Shown: positions 17,656 to 26,168 of the stretch, one piece after another | Layout: each line of letters starts with the position of its first letter | Position numbering within the stretch: position 1 is the first letter of the stretch | Origin: Streptomyces albicerus | GTDB lineage: Bacteria; Actinomycetota; Actinomycetes; Streptomycetales; Streptomycetaceae | Reading direction: 5' to 3' | DNA length: 64,000 nucleotides | Assembly: GCF_008905045.1 (NCBI RefSeq) | Contig: NZ_VWMY01000058.1 | Location: 1 to 64,000, forward strand | Made by a program: the position numbers and the translations under genes | The notes under the pieces: generated by a model | What the model saw: the letters and a program-made list of their open reading frames with translations, nothing else | Database searches by the model: none | Told to the model about the DNA's origin: nothing

Positions 17656-17669
17656 CAGGCTCACGCCGC

Positions 17670-18254
17670 ATGATCGATGAATTCGCGAAGGACAACCTGC
17701 ACGGGAGACTGCGGCGGGACCGCAAGGCGTTGCTCTGGAAACTCGACGGCCTGTCCGAATACGACGCCCGCCGACCTTTGACAGCGACCGGGACCAACCT
17801 CCTCGGCCTGGTCAAACACGTGGCCACCGTCGAGGCCAGGTACTTCGGCGAGGTCTTCGACCGCCCTTCCGCGGAACCGCTGCCCCGGTGGCAGGACTCC
17901 GACGGCAGCGATCTGTGGGCGACCGAGGACGAGACCCGCGATCAGATCATCGGGTTCTACCGGCGCACGTGGGAACACTCGGACGCGACGATCAACGAGC
18001 TTCCCCTCGACGCCCCCGGACACGTGCCGTGGTGGCCGGAGCCTTATCCCAACACGAACCTGTTCGCCGTCATGGTCCATGTCCTCAGCGAGTCCATCCG
18101 GCATGCCGGGCACGCCGATATCCTGCGCGAGGGCCTCGACGGCCGGACCGGGGTGCGCGCCGAACACGAGAAGCAGATCGACGAGGAAGCCCGTGCAGCC
18201 TACTGCGCGAAGATCGAGCAGGCCGCCAGGTCGGCCGCGCCGATCAAGGCTTAG
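17670..18254 (+). CDS. DinB-family protein (DUF664)
   Basis: A 194-residue DinB-fold protein from ATG 17670; ATG 17652 gives six more residues, but those overlap the transposase scrap. It has the family start MIDEFAKDNLHGRLRRDRKA, the metal site GLVKHVATVEARYF near residue 55, the motif PWWPEPYPNTNLF and a third histidine region VLSESIRHAGHADILREGLD near 145. Such proteins are thought to be metal-dependent, thiol-linked transferases. No good ribosome site precedes either start, so the IS scar may have removed the native promoter. Confidence 0.86.
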   Translation: MIDEFAKDNLHGRLRRDRKALLWKLDGLSEYDARRPLTATGTNLLGLVKHVATVEARYFGEVFDRPSAEPLPRWQDSDGSDLWATEDETRDQIIGFYRRTWEHSDATINELPLDAPGHVPWWPEPYPNTNLFAVMVHVLSESIRHAGHADILREGLDGRTGVRAEHEKQIDEEARAAYCAKIEQAARSAAPIKA

Positions 18255-18269
18255 AGGTTGTCTCACGTG
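18253..18269. repeat. 17-bp direct repeat, copy 2
   Basis: The same AGAGGTTGTCTCACGTG as at 17526, beginning inside the stop codon of the DUF664 gene. No transposase remnant is attached on this side. Confidence 0.7.
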
Positions 18270-18409
18270 ACTTGATGTTCGTGCGGCAATCCGTCGCCGA
18301 CGTTTCGGACGCTGCTCGGCAAGTCGGACGGAAACCTGGGCTGGGGCTGATGGGGCGTCAATGCCCCGCGCGACGGGAGCGACCAGTTGGCCGGAACCGC
18401 CCACCGAAG

Positions 18410-18449
18410 CACCGGAACCGGTCACCCGGCACCGGAACCAGTCACCCGA
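18410..18449. repeat. Tandem 2 x 20-bp repeat
   Basis: CACCGGAACCGGTCACCCGG at 18410-18429 is followed immediately by a copy with two changes at 18430-18449. It lies just past the end of the uvrA-like gene, in a 185-base gap with no gene. Confidence 0.7.
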
Positions 18450-18454
18450 CACCC

Positions 18455-20743
18455 TTACGGCAGCAGCGGTCGCAGGAACTGCCCGGTGTACGAGCCCGGT
18501 TGGGCCGCGACGTCCTCCGGGGTGCCCTGGGCCACGATCGTGCCGCCGCGCAGGCCGCCCTCGGGGCCCATGTCGACGATCCAGTCGGCGGTCTTGACGA
18601 CGTCGAGGTTGTGCTCGATCACGACGACGGTGTTGCCCTGGTCGACGAGCCGATGGAGGACGGTCAGCAACTGCCGGACGTCGTCGGTGTGCAGACCGGT
18701 GGTGGGCTCGTCGAGGACGTACAACGTGCGCCCCTTCGAACGCCGTTGCAGTTCGGTGGCGAGTTTGACGCGCTGTGCCTCGCCGCCCGACAGCGTGGTG
18801 GCGGGCTGGCCGAGTTTCACGTACCCCAGCCCGACGTCGTGGAGGGTCCTGAGGTGGCGCGAGATGATCGCGTGCCCGTCCAGGAAGTCCAGACTTTCCT
18901 CGATCGTCATGGCGAGGACGTCGGCTATGGACCTGCCCTTGTAACTCACTTCGAGCGTCTCGCGGTTGTACTGCGCCCCGCCGCAGACCTCGCACGGCAC
19001 ATACACGTCCGGCAGGAAGTTCATCTCGACCTTGATCGTGCCGTCGCCGTAACAGTGCTCGCAGCGGCCGCCCTTGAGGTTGAAGGAGAACCGGCCCGGC
19101 TGGTAGCCGCGCACCTTGGCCTCCGGCGTCTGCGCGAACAGCTTGCGCAGATGATCGAAGACGCCCGTGTACGTGGCCGGGTTGGACCGCGGGCTGCGGC
19201 CGATGGGGGACTGGTCGACCTGGACGACCTTGTCGATCTCCTCGACGCCCGTGAGGGTGCGATGGCGGCCGGGCACCTTGTGGGCGCGGTAGATCCGTTT
19301 GGCCAGGGCGGTGTAGAGGATGTCGTTGACCAGCGTCGACTTGCCTGAGCCCGACACGCCGGTCACCGCGACGAACTGACCGAGCGGGAACGACACCGAC
19401 ACCTCCCGCAGGTTGTGCTCGGTGGCGTCGTGCACGGTGATCGCGCGGCCGACGGTTCGGGGGCGGCGCCGCTCGGGCACCGGGATGCGCCGACGGCCGG
19501 ACAGATACGCGCCGGTCAGGGAGGTCGGGTGGTCCAGGAGCTCCCGCGTCGTGCCGGAGTGCACCACCTGTCCGCCGTGTTCGCCCGCTCCCGGGCCGAT
19601 GTCCACCACCCAGTCGGCGACCTTGACGGTGTCCTCGTCGTGCTCGACGACGATCACGGTGTTGCCCCGGTCGCGCAGCCGCCGCAGGGTCTCGATCAGC
19701 CGCTGGTTGTCCCGCTGGTGCAGCCCGACGCTCGGCTCGTCCAGTACGTAGAGCACCCCGGCCAGACCGGCACCGATCTGCGTGGCCAGCCGGATCCGCT
19801 GCGCCTCCCCGCCCGACAGGCTCGCGGCGGGCCGGTTCAGCGACAGATAGTCCAGGCCCACGTCGAGCAGGAACCGCAGCCGCTCGCCGATCTCCACGAG
19901 GACCACCTCGGCGACCCGCTGCTCCCAGCCCGTCAGCTCCAACTCGCCCATGAACCGCGCGAGTTCGTCGATCGGCAGCGCGGTCAGTTCGGCGATACCG
20001 CGTCCGTCGACGGTGACGGCCAGCACGGCGGGCTTCAGCCGCGCCCCGTCGCAGCCCGGGCAGGGCACCTCGCGCATATAGCCGGCGAACCGCTCCCGGG
20101 AGGCGTCCTCCTGGGCGTACCGCCGCGTGACATGCGGGAGGACACCCTCGTACCGCGTGAGATGGGAGCGCTCGCGGCCGAACCGGTTCCGGTACGTGAT
20201 GTGGAGCTGCTGAGGCGTCCCGTGCAGCACCACTTTCCGTACGGCGGCGGGCAGTTGGCGCCACGGGGTCGCCATGCTGAAGCCGACCTCGGCGGCCAGC
20301 GCTTCGAGCAGCCGGGTGAAGTACTCGGCGCCACTGGTGGAGGTCCACGGTGCGATGGCGCCCTGGGCCAGGGACTTCTCCCCGTCGGGGACGACGAGTT
20401 CGGGGTCGACCTCTGTCCGCGAGCCGAGGCCGGTGCACTCGGTGCAGGCGCCCCAGGGGGTGTTGAAGGAGAACAGGCGCGGCTCCAGATCCACAGGCCC
20501 TAGGTCGTGGGCGCGCGGACAGGCCATCTTCTCCGAGAACCGCAGCTCGCGCTCGGGATCGGCGGCGTCGAGGTCCACGAAGTCGACGCAGACGACACCG
20601 CCCGTGAGCCCGAGCGCCGTCTCCACGGACTCGGTCAGCCGCTGCCGGACACCGTCCTTCACCGCCAGCCGGTCCACGACGACGTCGACCGAGTGCTTCG
20701 TGCGCTTGTCCAGCACCGGCGGTTTCGTCAGCGCGTGCACCAC
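18455..20743 (-). pseudogene. UvrA paralogue, C-terminal 80 percent (separated by a -1 frameshift)
   Basis: 762 residues continuing the excinuclease A ABC ATPase begun at 21288. Present are the zinc-finger segment CPGCDGARL, the first-domain signature ASLSGGEAQRIRLA with Walker B VLYVLDEPSVGLHQ, the second P-loop GVSGSGKSTL, the zinc finger CEHCYGDGTIK...CEVCGG, and the second signature TTLSGGEAQRVKLA with VLDEPTTGLH. All motifs are intact, so decay is recent or the break is a sequencing error. The apparent first codon 20743 is internal. UvrA proteins bind damaged DNA; Streptomyces genomes often carry a second copy linked to drug tolerance. Confidence 0.88.
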
Positions 20744-21288
20744 GCCGTCGACCGGACCCGGCTGAAGCCGTCGGCCGTCAACTGCCGGAAGACCTCGGCG
20801 TGTTCGCCCTTCCGGTCACGGACGACCGGCGCCAGCACCTGGATCCGTACGCCCTCGCCCTTCGCCAGCAGCCGGTCCACGATCCGCTGCGGAGTCTGAC
20901 GGCTGACCGGCTCACCGCACTCCGGGCAGTGAGGACGGCCCACCCGCGCGTACAGCAGACGCAGATGGTCGTAGACCTCCGTGATGGTGCCGACCGTGGA
21001 GCGTGGATTGCGGCCGGTGGTCTTCTGGTCGATGGCGATGGCCGGTGACAGGCCTTCGATGACGTCGACATCGGGCTTGTCGAGCTGCCCGAGAAACTGC
21101 CGCGCGTACGACGAGAGCGACTCGACATAACGCCGCTGGCCCTCGGCGAAAATCGTGTCGAATGCCAGGCTCGACTTTCCCGAACCGGATACGCCGGTGA
21201 AAACGATGAGGGAATCCCTGGGCAGCTCCACAGAGATGTCACGGAGATTGTGCTGACGGGCGCCTTTGACGACGAGTCGGTCTTTCAC
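20728..21288 (-). pseudogene. UvrA paralogue, N-terminal fragment up to the frameshift
   Basis: 186 residues from ATG 21288 with the UvrA opening KDRLVVKGARQHNLRDIS, Walker A GVSGSGKSSL, the RYVESLSSYARQFLGQLDKP block, GRNPRSTVGTITE and the CPECGEPVSRQTPQRI region. The frame ends RVRSTAWCTR. Losing one base around 20754-20757 explains this, because the neighbouring frame continues with the expected VVHALTKPPVLDKRTKHSV. Together the two parts make about 945 residues, a normal UvrA length. Confidence 0.88.
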
Positions 21289-21398
21289 ATGTCCGGACCC
21301 TAACGCGCCACGAGGCGTGGTGTTGCCGAATCGTTATCAACTATTTCCGTCCGGCGGGGTGGCCTGACGGCGCCGGCGGGGGCGGCCCCAGGTTGATT

Positions 21399-21444
21399 GA
21401 CGGTTCAAGTCGAATGGCCTACGTTCTGGCTTGAAGGTTCAAGT
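21399..21444. promoter_or_regulatory. Two MarR-type half-site/dyad elements upstream of the mycothiol-type isomerase gene
   Basis: GACGGTTCAAGT (21399-21410) is the exact reverse complement of the left half of the operator before the marR gene at 23710. A second copy with two changes (21433-21444) forms the dyad CTTGAAGGTTCAAG. The sites lie 100-145 bases before the start codon. Confidence 0.55.
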
Positions 21445-21542
21445 TAAGCGCTGTGTGAAGTCCTGTACCGGCGCCCCTGTCCCGGCGCCGGTTCTTGCCC
21501 GACCCGGCCATTAATTCGCCCGCATTCCCTCGGAGTTGAGAC

Positions 21543-22337
21543 ATGACCGATCGCGCCGACCAGATCATCGACGCCCTGCGCAGCGGACACGACTACCTCA
21601 CCACCGTCGTGCACGGCCTCGCCACCGCCGACCTCACCCGGCCCTCCGGGGCATCGGAGTGGGACGTGTCGCAGGTGCTCAGCCACCTCGGCAGCGGCGC
21701 GGAGATAGGCCTGGCCACCCTGGAGGGAGCGCTGAGCGGCAGCGGGCCGACGGACATGGACTTCAACAAATCGGTCTGGGAGCGCTGGGACGGGAGGTCC
21801 CCGGTCGAACGGGCCGAAGCGTTCGTCACCTCCAACGAGGCCTTGGTACGCGCCTACGGGGACCTCGACGCGCAGACGCGCAAGGAGCTGCGGATCGACC
21901 TCGGCTTCCTGCCCGCACCCGTGGACGTCGCCACCGCGGCCTGCATGCGGCTCAGCGAGTTCGCACACCACTCCTGGGACGTGCAGGTCGCCTTCGACCG
22001 CACGGTGACCCTGGCGCCGGCCGCGACCGAGCCGCTCCTCGACCAGGTCGGCATGCTCATCGGCTTCCTCGGCAAGGCCGACGCCCTGGGCGGCCGCCAC
22101 GCCCGCGTCGCCGTCCGGACCACCTCGCCCGCGCGCTCCTTCGGGCTGGACCTGGGCGACACGGTCGCGCTCACCGACGAGCCTGCCGAGCCCGACGCCG
22201 TGCTGAGCGCGCCGGCGGAGTGGTGGCTGCGACTCGTCACCGGCCGCCACGCGGCCGAGCACACACCGAGCGGCGTGACCCTCACCGGCGACGGCCTGAC
22301 CCTGGCCGACCTGCGCAAGGTGTTCCCCGGCTTCTGA
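21543..22337 (+). CDS. Maleylpyruvate isomerase-family (mycothiol-dependent-like) enzyme
   Basis: A 264-residue DinB-fold protein with an N-terminal metal domain (WDVSQVLSHLGSGAEIGL near residue 40; second histidine pair in MRLSEFAHHSWDVQVAFD near 140) and a C-terminal MDMPI domain ending LTLADLRKVFPGF. Characterised relatives isomerise maleylpyruvate using mycothiol; other members are of unknown use. The upstream sites suggest repression by the MarR protein encoded at 23710. A strong bidirectional hairpin follows. Confidence 0.9.
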   Translation: MTDRADQIIDALRSGHDYLTTVVHGLATADLTRPSGASEWDVSQVLSHLGSGAEIGLATLEGALSGSGPTDMDFNKSVWERWDGRSPVERAEAFVTSNEALVRAYGDLDAQTRKELRIDLGFLPAPVDVATAACMRLSEFAHHSWDVQVAFDRTVTLAPAATEPLLDQVGMLIGFLGKADALGGRHARVAVRTTSPARSFGLDLGDTVALTDEPAEPDAVLSAPAEWWLRLVTGRHAAEHTPSGVTLTGDGLTLADLRKVFPGF

Positions 22338-22368
22338 GCCGCCAGGTATTCATGGCCAGGTGTTCAAG

Positions 22369-22409
22369 AAGGGCTGTGGCGTGGGGTCGGCCCCCGCGCC
22401 ACAGCCCTT
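22369..22409. terminator. Bidirectional terminator between convergent genes
   Basis: An 18-bp stem with one mismatch (left arm starting AAGGGCTGTGGCG, right arm ending CGCCACAGCCCTT) and a 5-base loop, with a T-run on the plus side and an A-rich flank on the other. Confidence 0.85.
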
Positions 22410-22427
22410 TCTCGCTCTGCCGCTCCG

Positions 22428-22940
22428 CTACTCGGTCTTCTCGGCGTGCTCCTCGGCGTCCGGGGGCACCGGCAGCAGGTCGTGCAGTTGGGTGTACCGC
22501 TGGGCGCAGGCCGTCCGTGAGATGGCCTCGGAGACGGCGTCGGCGAGCGGGCGTGAGGACTCGCTCAGCAGGCGCCGGGCCTTGTCCGTGAGTGTCACCT
22601 CGATGCCGCGCCGGTCGCCGCACGCCGAGTTCTTGGTGATCAGCCCCGCGTGCTGCAGGCAGGCGACCTGATAGGTCAGCCGCGTCTTCGGGCGGCCCAG
22701 CAGTTCCGCGATCCGTGTCATCCGCAGGCTGGAGCCGGGCTGGTCGGCCAGCAGGCACAGCACCAGGAACTCGTCGTGCGAGACCCCCATGGCGTCCTTG
22801 ACGCGCGAGCGCAGCTGCTGCTCGATCGCTCCGGCCGCGGCCAGCAGCCGCATCCAGGCCCTCAGTTCGACCGGCAGCAGCCCGTCGTCGCCCGTCGGTA
22901 CGCGTTCGGGCTGATCAGCGGGGGCGAAAGAGTCGGCCAT
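22428..22940 (-). CDS. MarR-family transcriptional regulator
   Basis: A 170-residue winged helix protein. HTH and wing are visible at RMTRIAELLGRPKTRLTYQV and GLITKNSACGDRRGIEVTLT. The N-terminal dimer helix contains MGVSHDEFLVLCLLADQPG. The gene is divergent from yceI, and two palindromes in the shared promoter are likely its operators. It probably represses itself and the YceI gene and responds to a hydrophobic or oxidising signal; the ligand is unknown. Confidence 0.9.
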   Translation of the reverse strand: MADSFAPADQPERVPTGDDGLLPVELRAWMRLLAAAGAIEQQLRSRVKDAMGVSHDEFLVLCLLADQPGSSLRMTRIAELLGRPKTRLTYQVACLQHAGLITKNSACGDRRGIEVTLTDKARRLLSESSRPLADAVSEAISRTACAQRYTQLHDLLPVPPDAEEHAEKTE

Positions 22941-22961
22941 GGTGTCACAGTCTACCGGTTG

Positions 22962-23006
22962 TCCATTTTTGGATAAGCGGCTAGCTTGGTGTCATCCAAA
23001 TTTGGA
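22962..23006. promoter_or_regulatory. Paired operators in the marR/yceI divergent promoter
   Basis: TCCATTTTTGGA (22962-22973) and the perfect palindrome TCCAAATTTGGA (22995-23006) have centres 33 bp apart, about three helical turns. This places two dimers on the same DNA face. Confidence 0.7.
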
Positions 23007-23090
23007 CGACTGGCTGGACGGTCAAGCCGACGGCCGCCGGTCGTCCGTTTCGTCCCCCGTTCGTCACCTGTACCTGTCAGGAGAAGTCCC

Positions 23091-23606
23091 ATGACCGTCG
23101 CCGTAGAAACCGGCCTGTGGCAGCTCGACACCGTCCGTTCCACCGTCGCCATCAAGCACAAGACGATGTGGAACATGGTCACCGTGAAGGGCACCTTCGG
23201 CGGTGTCACCGGCGAGGGCGAGGTCCAGCCCGACGGCACCGCCCGCGGCACCATCACCCTGGACGCCGCCTCCCTGGACACCAAGAACGCCAAGCGCGAC
23301 ACGCACCTGCGCAGTGCCGACTTCTTCGACGCCGAGCGGCACCCCTCCCTGATCTTCGCCGTCCGCAACGCCGTGATCCGCCAGGACGACACCGTCGAGA
23401 TCACCGGCCAGCTGACCGTCCGCGGCATCAGCCGCCCGCAGTCCGCCACCGCCCGCGTCACCGAGTCGAGCGCCGATGCGATCACGCTCACCGCGGACTT
23501 CACCGTGGACCGGGAGCAGTTCGGCATGGGCTGGAACCAGATGGGCATGATCCGCGGCCTGACCACGGTCACGTCGACGCTCCGCTTCACGCGTACGTCG
23601 GCGTAG
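23091..23606 (+). CDS. YceI-family protein
   Basis: A 171-residue lipocalin-like protein starting at ATG 23091 with AGGAGA upstream. It begins GLWQLDTVRSTVAIKHKTMW and shows the family pattern of alternating strands, including the block DTHLRSADFFDAERHPSLIF and the end GLTTVTSTLRFTRT. YceI proteins bind amphiphilic lipids such as polyisoprenoids in a beta-barrel. This copy has no signal peptide, as is common in actinobacteria, so it is probably cytoplasmic. The divergent MarR gene likely controls it. Confidence 0.92.
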   Translation: MTVAVETGLWQLDTVRSTVAIKHKTMWNMVTVKGTFGGVTGEGEVQPDGTARGTITLDAASLDTKNAKRDTHLRSADFFDAERHPSLIFAVRNAVIRQDDTVEITGQLTVRGISRPQSATARVTESSADAITLTADFTVDREQFGMGWNQMGMIRGLTTVTSTLRFTRTSA

Positions 23607-23680
23607 TTGTAGGCGAAGGCGTAGGCGAAGCGCAGGCGTAGACGTATTCCGCGGCCTGCGGGGTTTTCGGGCGGCCGATC

Positions 23681-23702
23681 ACTTGAACCGTCACGTTAAA
23701 GT
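23681..23702 (+). promoter_or_regulatory. MarR operator
   Basis: ACTTGAAC and GTTAAAGT (one mismatch) form a dyad with a 6-base spacer, ending 7 bases before the marR start codon. The left 12 bases also occur, inverted, before the gene at 21543. Confidence 0.65.
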
Positions 23703-23709
23703 GGCGGTC

Positions 23710-24198
23710 ATGAAGACCCCGCAGGAGCCTCGCCGGCTGACCGACGGCGAGAGGGAGGCCTGGCACGCGCTGGCCGGTGTGCTGGTCAGGCTGCCGGGCG
23801 TGCTCGACGCGCAGTTGCAGCGCGATGCCGGGGTCAGCCATGTCGAGTACCAGGTGATGGCGATGCTGTCCGAGGCGCCGGAGCGCACGATGCGGATGAG
23901 CGTGGTCGCCGGCTACACGGGCACGTCGCTTTCACGCCTTTCGCACCTGGTCAAGCGGCTGGAGAAGAGCGACTGGGTGCGCCGTACGCCCGATCCGGCC
24001 GACGGCCGCTACACCCTCGCCATCCTGACGGACGCCGGCTGGGACAAGGTCGTCGCCACCGCTCCCGGGCACGCGGACGCCGTGAGCCGTTACGTCTTCG
24101 AACCGCTGACCATGGCCCAACAGCGGCAACTGCGCGACATCGGCCGCCGCATCTGGCGGACCGTCGCACCGGACGACCACTGCCTGCCGCCCGGCTGA
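23710..24198 (+). CDS. MarR-family transcriptional regulator
   Basis: A 162-residue regulator starting at ATG 23710. It has the dimerisation helices (LTDGEREAWHALAGVLVRLP), HTH MSVVAGYTGTSLSRLSHLVKR and wing VRRTPDPADGRYTLAILTDAG. A dyad operator overlaps its promoter, and matching sites stand before the DinB-fold gene at 21543, suggesting a two-target regulon. The gap 23607-23680 contains short GGCGTAGGCGAA-type iterations only. Confidence 0.9.
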   Translation: MKTPQEPRRLTDGEREAWHALAGVLVRLPGVLDAQLQRDAGVSHVEYQVMAMLSEAPERTMRMSVVAGYTGTSLSRLSHLVKRLEKSDWVRRTPDPADGRYTLAILTDAGWDKVVATAPGHADAVSRYVFEPLTMAQQRQLRDIGRRIWRTVAPDDHCLPPG

Positions 24199-24273
24199 CT
24201 CTCCAAGGGGCTTGAGAATTTAGGGGCTCAGGGGCCTCACGGGCTTCACGGGTTCGATGAGCTTCACGGGGCT

Positions 24274-25524
24274 TCAAAGGGCGAGTCGCTTCGCGCCCGT
24301 CCCCGCCGTGGGGAGCAGGGCCATGACCTCCCAGCCGGCGCTTCCCGGGCGCGGGCCGGTGAGCAGTTCGCCGCCGAGGGCGGTGACGCGTTCGGTGAGG
24401 CCGACGATGCCGAAGCCGCCACCGCGCGCGGCGTGCGGCATCTGGGCGCCGCCGCGGCCGTCGTCGCGTACCAGCACGCGCAGCATGCCGTCCTCGTACG
24501 TCAGGCCGACGGTGACCTCGGTGGCGTCGGCCGCGTGACGGCGTACGTTCGTCAGGGCCTCCTGGACGACACGGTGCGCGGCGGACTGCACCTCGTGCGG
24601 CAGGCCCGCGGGCACGGACGGGTCGCGGTGCAGCACGGCCTTCGGTCCGACGAAGCCGCCGAAGCCCTCGACCAGGTCCGCGAGCGCCGACAGGTCGGCC
24701 GCCGGGTGCCGGTCCGCGGGCTCCGGTCCTGCCATCTCCCGCGGGCGCTCGCGCAGGATGCCGACCGTGCGGCGCATCGAGGCGAGCGCCTCGGTGGCGG
24801 CGTTCTCGATGCCCACCAGGACGGGGTCCAGGTTCTCGGGCTCGGTGACGGCCATCATGCGGGCCACCTGCGTCTGGACCAGGATGCCGGTGACGTGGTG
24901 GGCGACGAAGTCGTGCAGATCGGCCGCCATGGCGAGCCGCTCGGAGCGGCGGGTCTCGGTGACCGCGACCCCGCGCCGGTGGTCCAGGGAGCGCAGGTAG
25001 CCGCCGAGCCCGGCCATGATGCCGACCAGCAGCAGGAGTACCAGCGCGACCCCGAGCAGGCTGCCCGCGTCGTTGTTGTCGAGGGTGTTCTGGAGCGTGC
25101 GCAGCGGCAGGGCGATGGTGGCTGCGCCGTCCAGTACGGCGCACATGACCACCCAGCGCGGCGGGCAGCCGCGGACGGCGATCAGCAGCAGGCAGAGCAT
25201 GATTGCGCTCTCACCGGGGCCGAACTGCTGCATCCGGCCGGTCGGGGCGGCCACGGCTGTGATCACCAGGGAAACGCTCGCGGGCACGGCCGTACGCAGC
25301 TGCGGGGTGAGCCAGGCCGGCTGACGGGCGGCGGGCCAGAGCACTGCCGTGAGAGCGAGCGGCAGGACCACGAACAACGGCCAGAGGGCGCTGTCGCCGG
25401 AGCCGGCGATCAGTACGTCCGCGAGTGCCAGCGCGACCAGGACGGCGACGCCCACCGCACGCAGGCAGCTCTGCCGGCGGGAGCGGGGCGCGGTGGGGTC
25501 GTCGATCGCATGCACGAGGTTCAC
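24274..25524 (-). CDS. Sensor histidine kinase (DesK/NarX-type, HisKA_3)
   Basis: About 416 residues if started at GTG 25524 (GTG 25533 adds three); no strong ribosome site separates the options. Five or six membrane spans occupy the first 190 or so residues. The dimerisation/phosphoacceptor box follows (ERLAMAADLHDFVAHHVTGI, His in LHDFVAH), then the ATPase N box VVQEALTNVRRHAADATEV and G boxes VRDDGRGG and GGGFGIVGLTERV. Its cognate is probably the NarL-type regulator at 28528, 3 kb away on the other strand, with ABC and TnpB genes between. It likely senses membrane or cell-wall stress, by analogy with kinase-ABC loci. Confidence 0.9.
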   Translation of the reverse strand: MNLVHAIDDPTAPRSRRQSCLRAVGVAVLVALALADVLIAGSGDSALWPLFVVLPLALTAVLWPAARQPAWLTPQLRTAVPASVSLVITAVAAPTGRMQQFGPGESAIMLCLLLIAVRGCPPRWVVMCAVLDGAATIALPLRTLQNTLDNNDAGSLLGVALVLLLLVGIMAGLGGYLRSLDHRRGVAVTETRRSERLAMAADLHDFVAHHVTGILVQTQVARMMAVTEPENLDPVLVGIENAATEALASMRRTVGILRERPREMAGPEPADRHPAADLSALADLVEGFGGFVGPKAVLHRDPSVPAGLPHEVQSAAHRVVQEALTNVRRHAADATEVTVGLTYEDGMLRVLVRDDGRGGAQMPHAARGGGFGIVGLTERVTALGGELLTGPRPGSAGWEVMALLPTAGTGAKRLAL

Positions 25525-25686
25525 GCCGACCACGGTACGGAGCAGCCGTCGGGCGGTGGATCGGCCGATCGGCCGACCGGGCGGTGCGCACGGCCCCGGG
25601 ACAGTGGCCGTTCGGCCGAGGTGCGGGGTGCCGTCCGGCGGCGAGAGTCGAGGCACACCGAGAACCCCGACCTCAGGAGAAACACC

Positions 25687-26052
25687 ATGCAGCGCAAGCA
25701 CATGATCGTCATCGGTGTCACGGCCACCGCCCTCGTCGGCGGCAGCGCCGGCGTGACCTACGCGGTCAGCGGCACCCAGTCGACCACGGGTCTCGACCGC
25801 TACACCGCCGTGACGGTGGACGGCCACAAGGCCCTCAGCGCCGACATCGTCGAGGGCCGCATCGGGTCCAAGTACCAGCCGCTGCCCTGGGTCGGCCGCG
25901 ACATCGGCCCCGTGTCCTGCCCGAGCGGGCTGAAGGCGGTGACCGGCGCCGGCATCACCTGCACCGCGAAGGCGGACGGCAAGTGGGTGGAGATCCCGGT
26001 GCGTGTCGTCAAGGCCGGTGACACGTCGATCACTTGGAAGTTCGAGCGCTGA
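25687..26052 (+). CDS. DUF4333 domain-containing exported protein
   Basis: A 121-residue protein with an AGGAGA ribosome site. It has an N-terminal signal or anchor (MIVIGVTATALVGGSAGVTY) and a small extracytoplasmic domain with paired cysteines in VSCPSGLKAVTGAGITCTA, matching the two-Cys DUF4333 pattern, and ends VKAGDTSITWKFER. Function is unknown. It is followed at 116 bases by the ABC ATPase gene and is divergent from the kinase gene, so it may belong to the same sensing locus. Confidence 0.82.
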   Translation: MQRKHMIVIGVTATALVGGSAGVTYAVSGTQSTTGLDRYTAVTVDGHKALSADIVEGRIGSKYQPLPWVGRDIGPVSCPSGLKAVTGAGITCTAKADGKWVEIPVRVVKAGDTSITWKFER

Positions 26053-26168
26053 GACAGGCACGGGCACGGAGCCGGGCATCGAGAAGCGCACTGGCGTACC
26101 TGGAAGCACCGAGACCGGCGTACCTGGAAGCACCGAGAGAAGCACCGAGAAGGGAACAGCACACGATC

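Noticed and set aside
17661..20438. A 925-residue frame overlapping the DUF664 and uvrA-like genes
   Set aside because: It is a high-GC shadow frame: Arg/Pro/Gly-rich composition, no domain, and fully explained by the UvrA motifs read in another frame.
24199..24273. GGGCTTCACGGG-type iterations after the marR gene as a functional element
   Set aside because: They are short, irregular low-complexity iterations between convergent genes with no hairpin or conserved unit.
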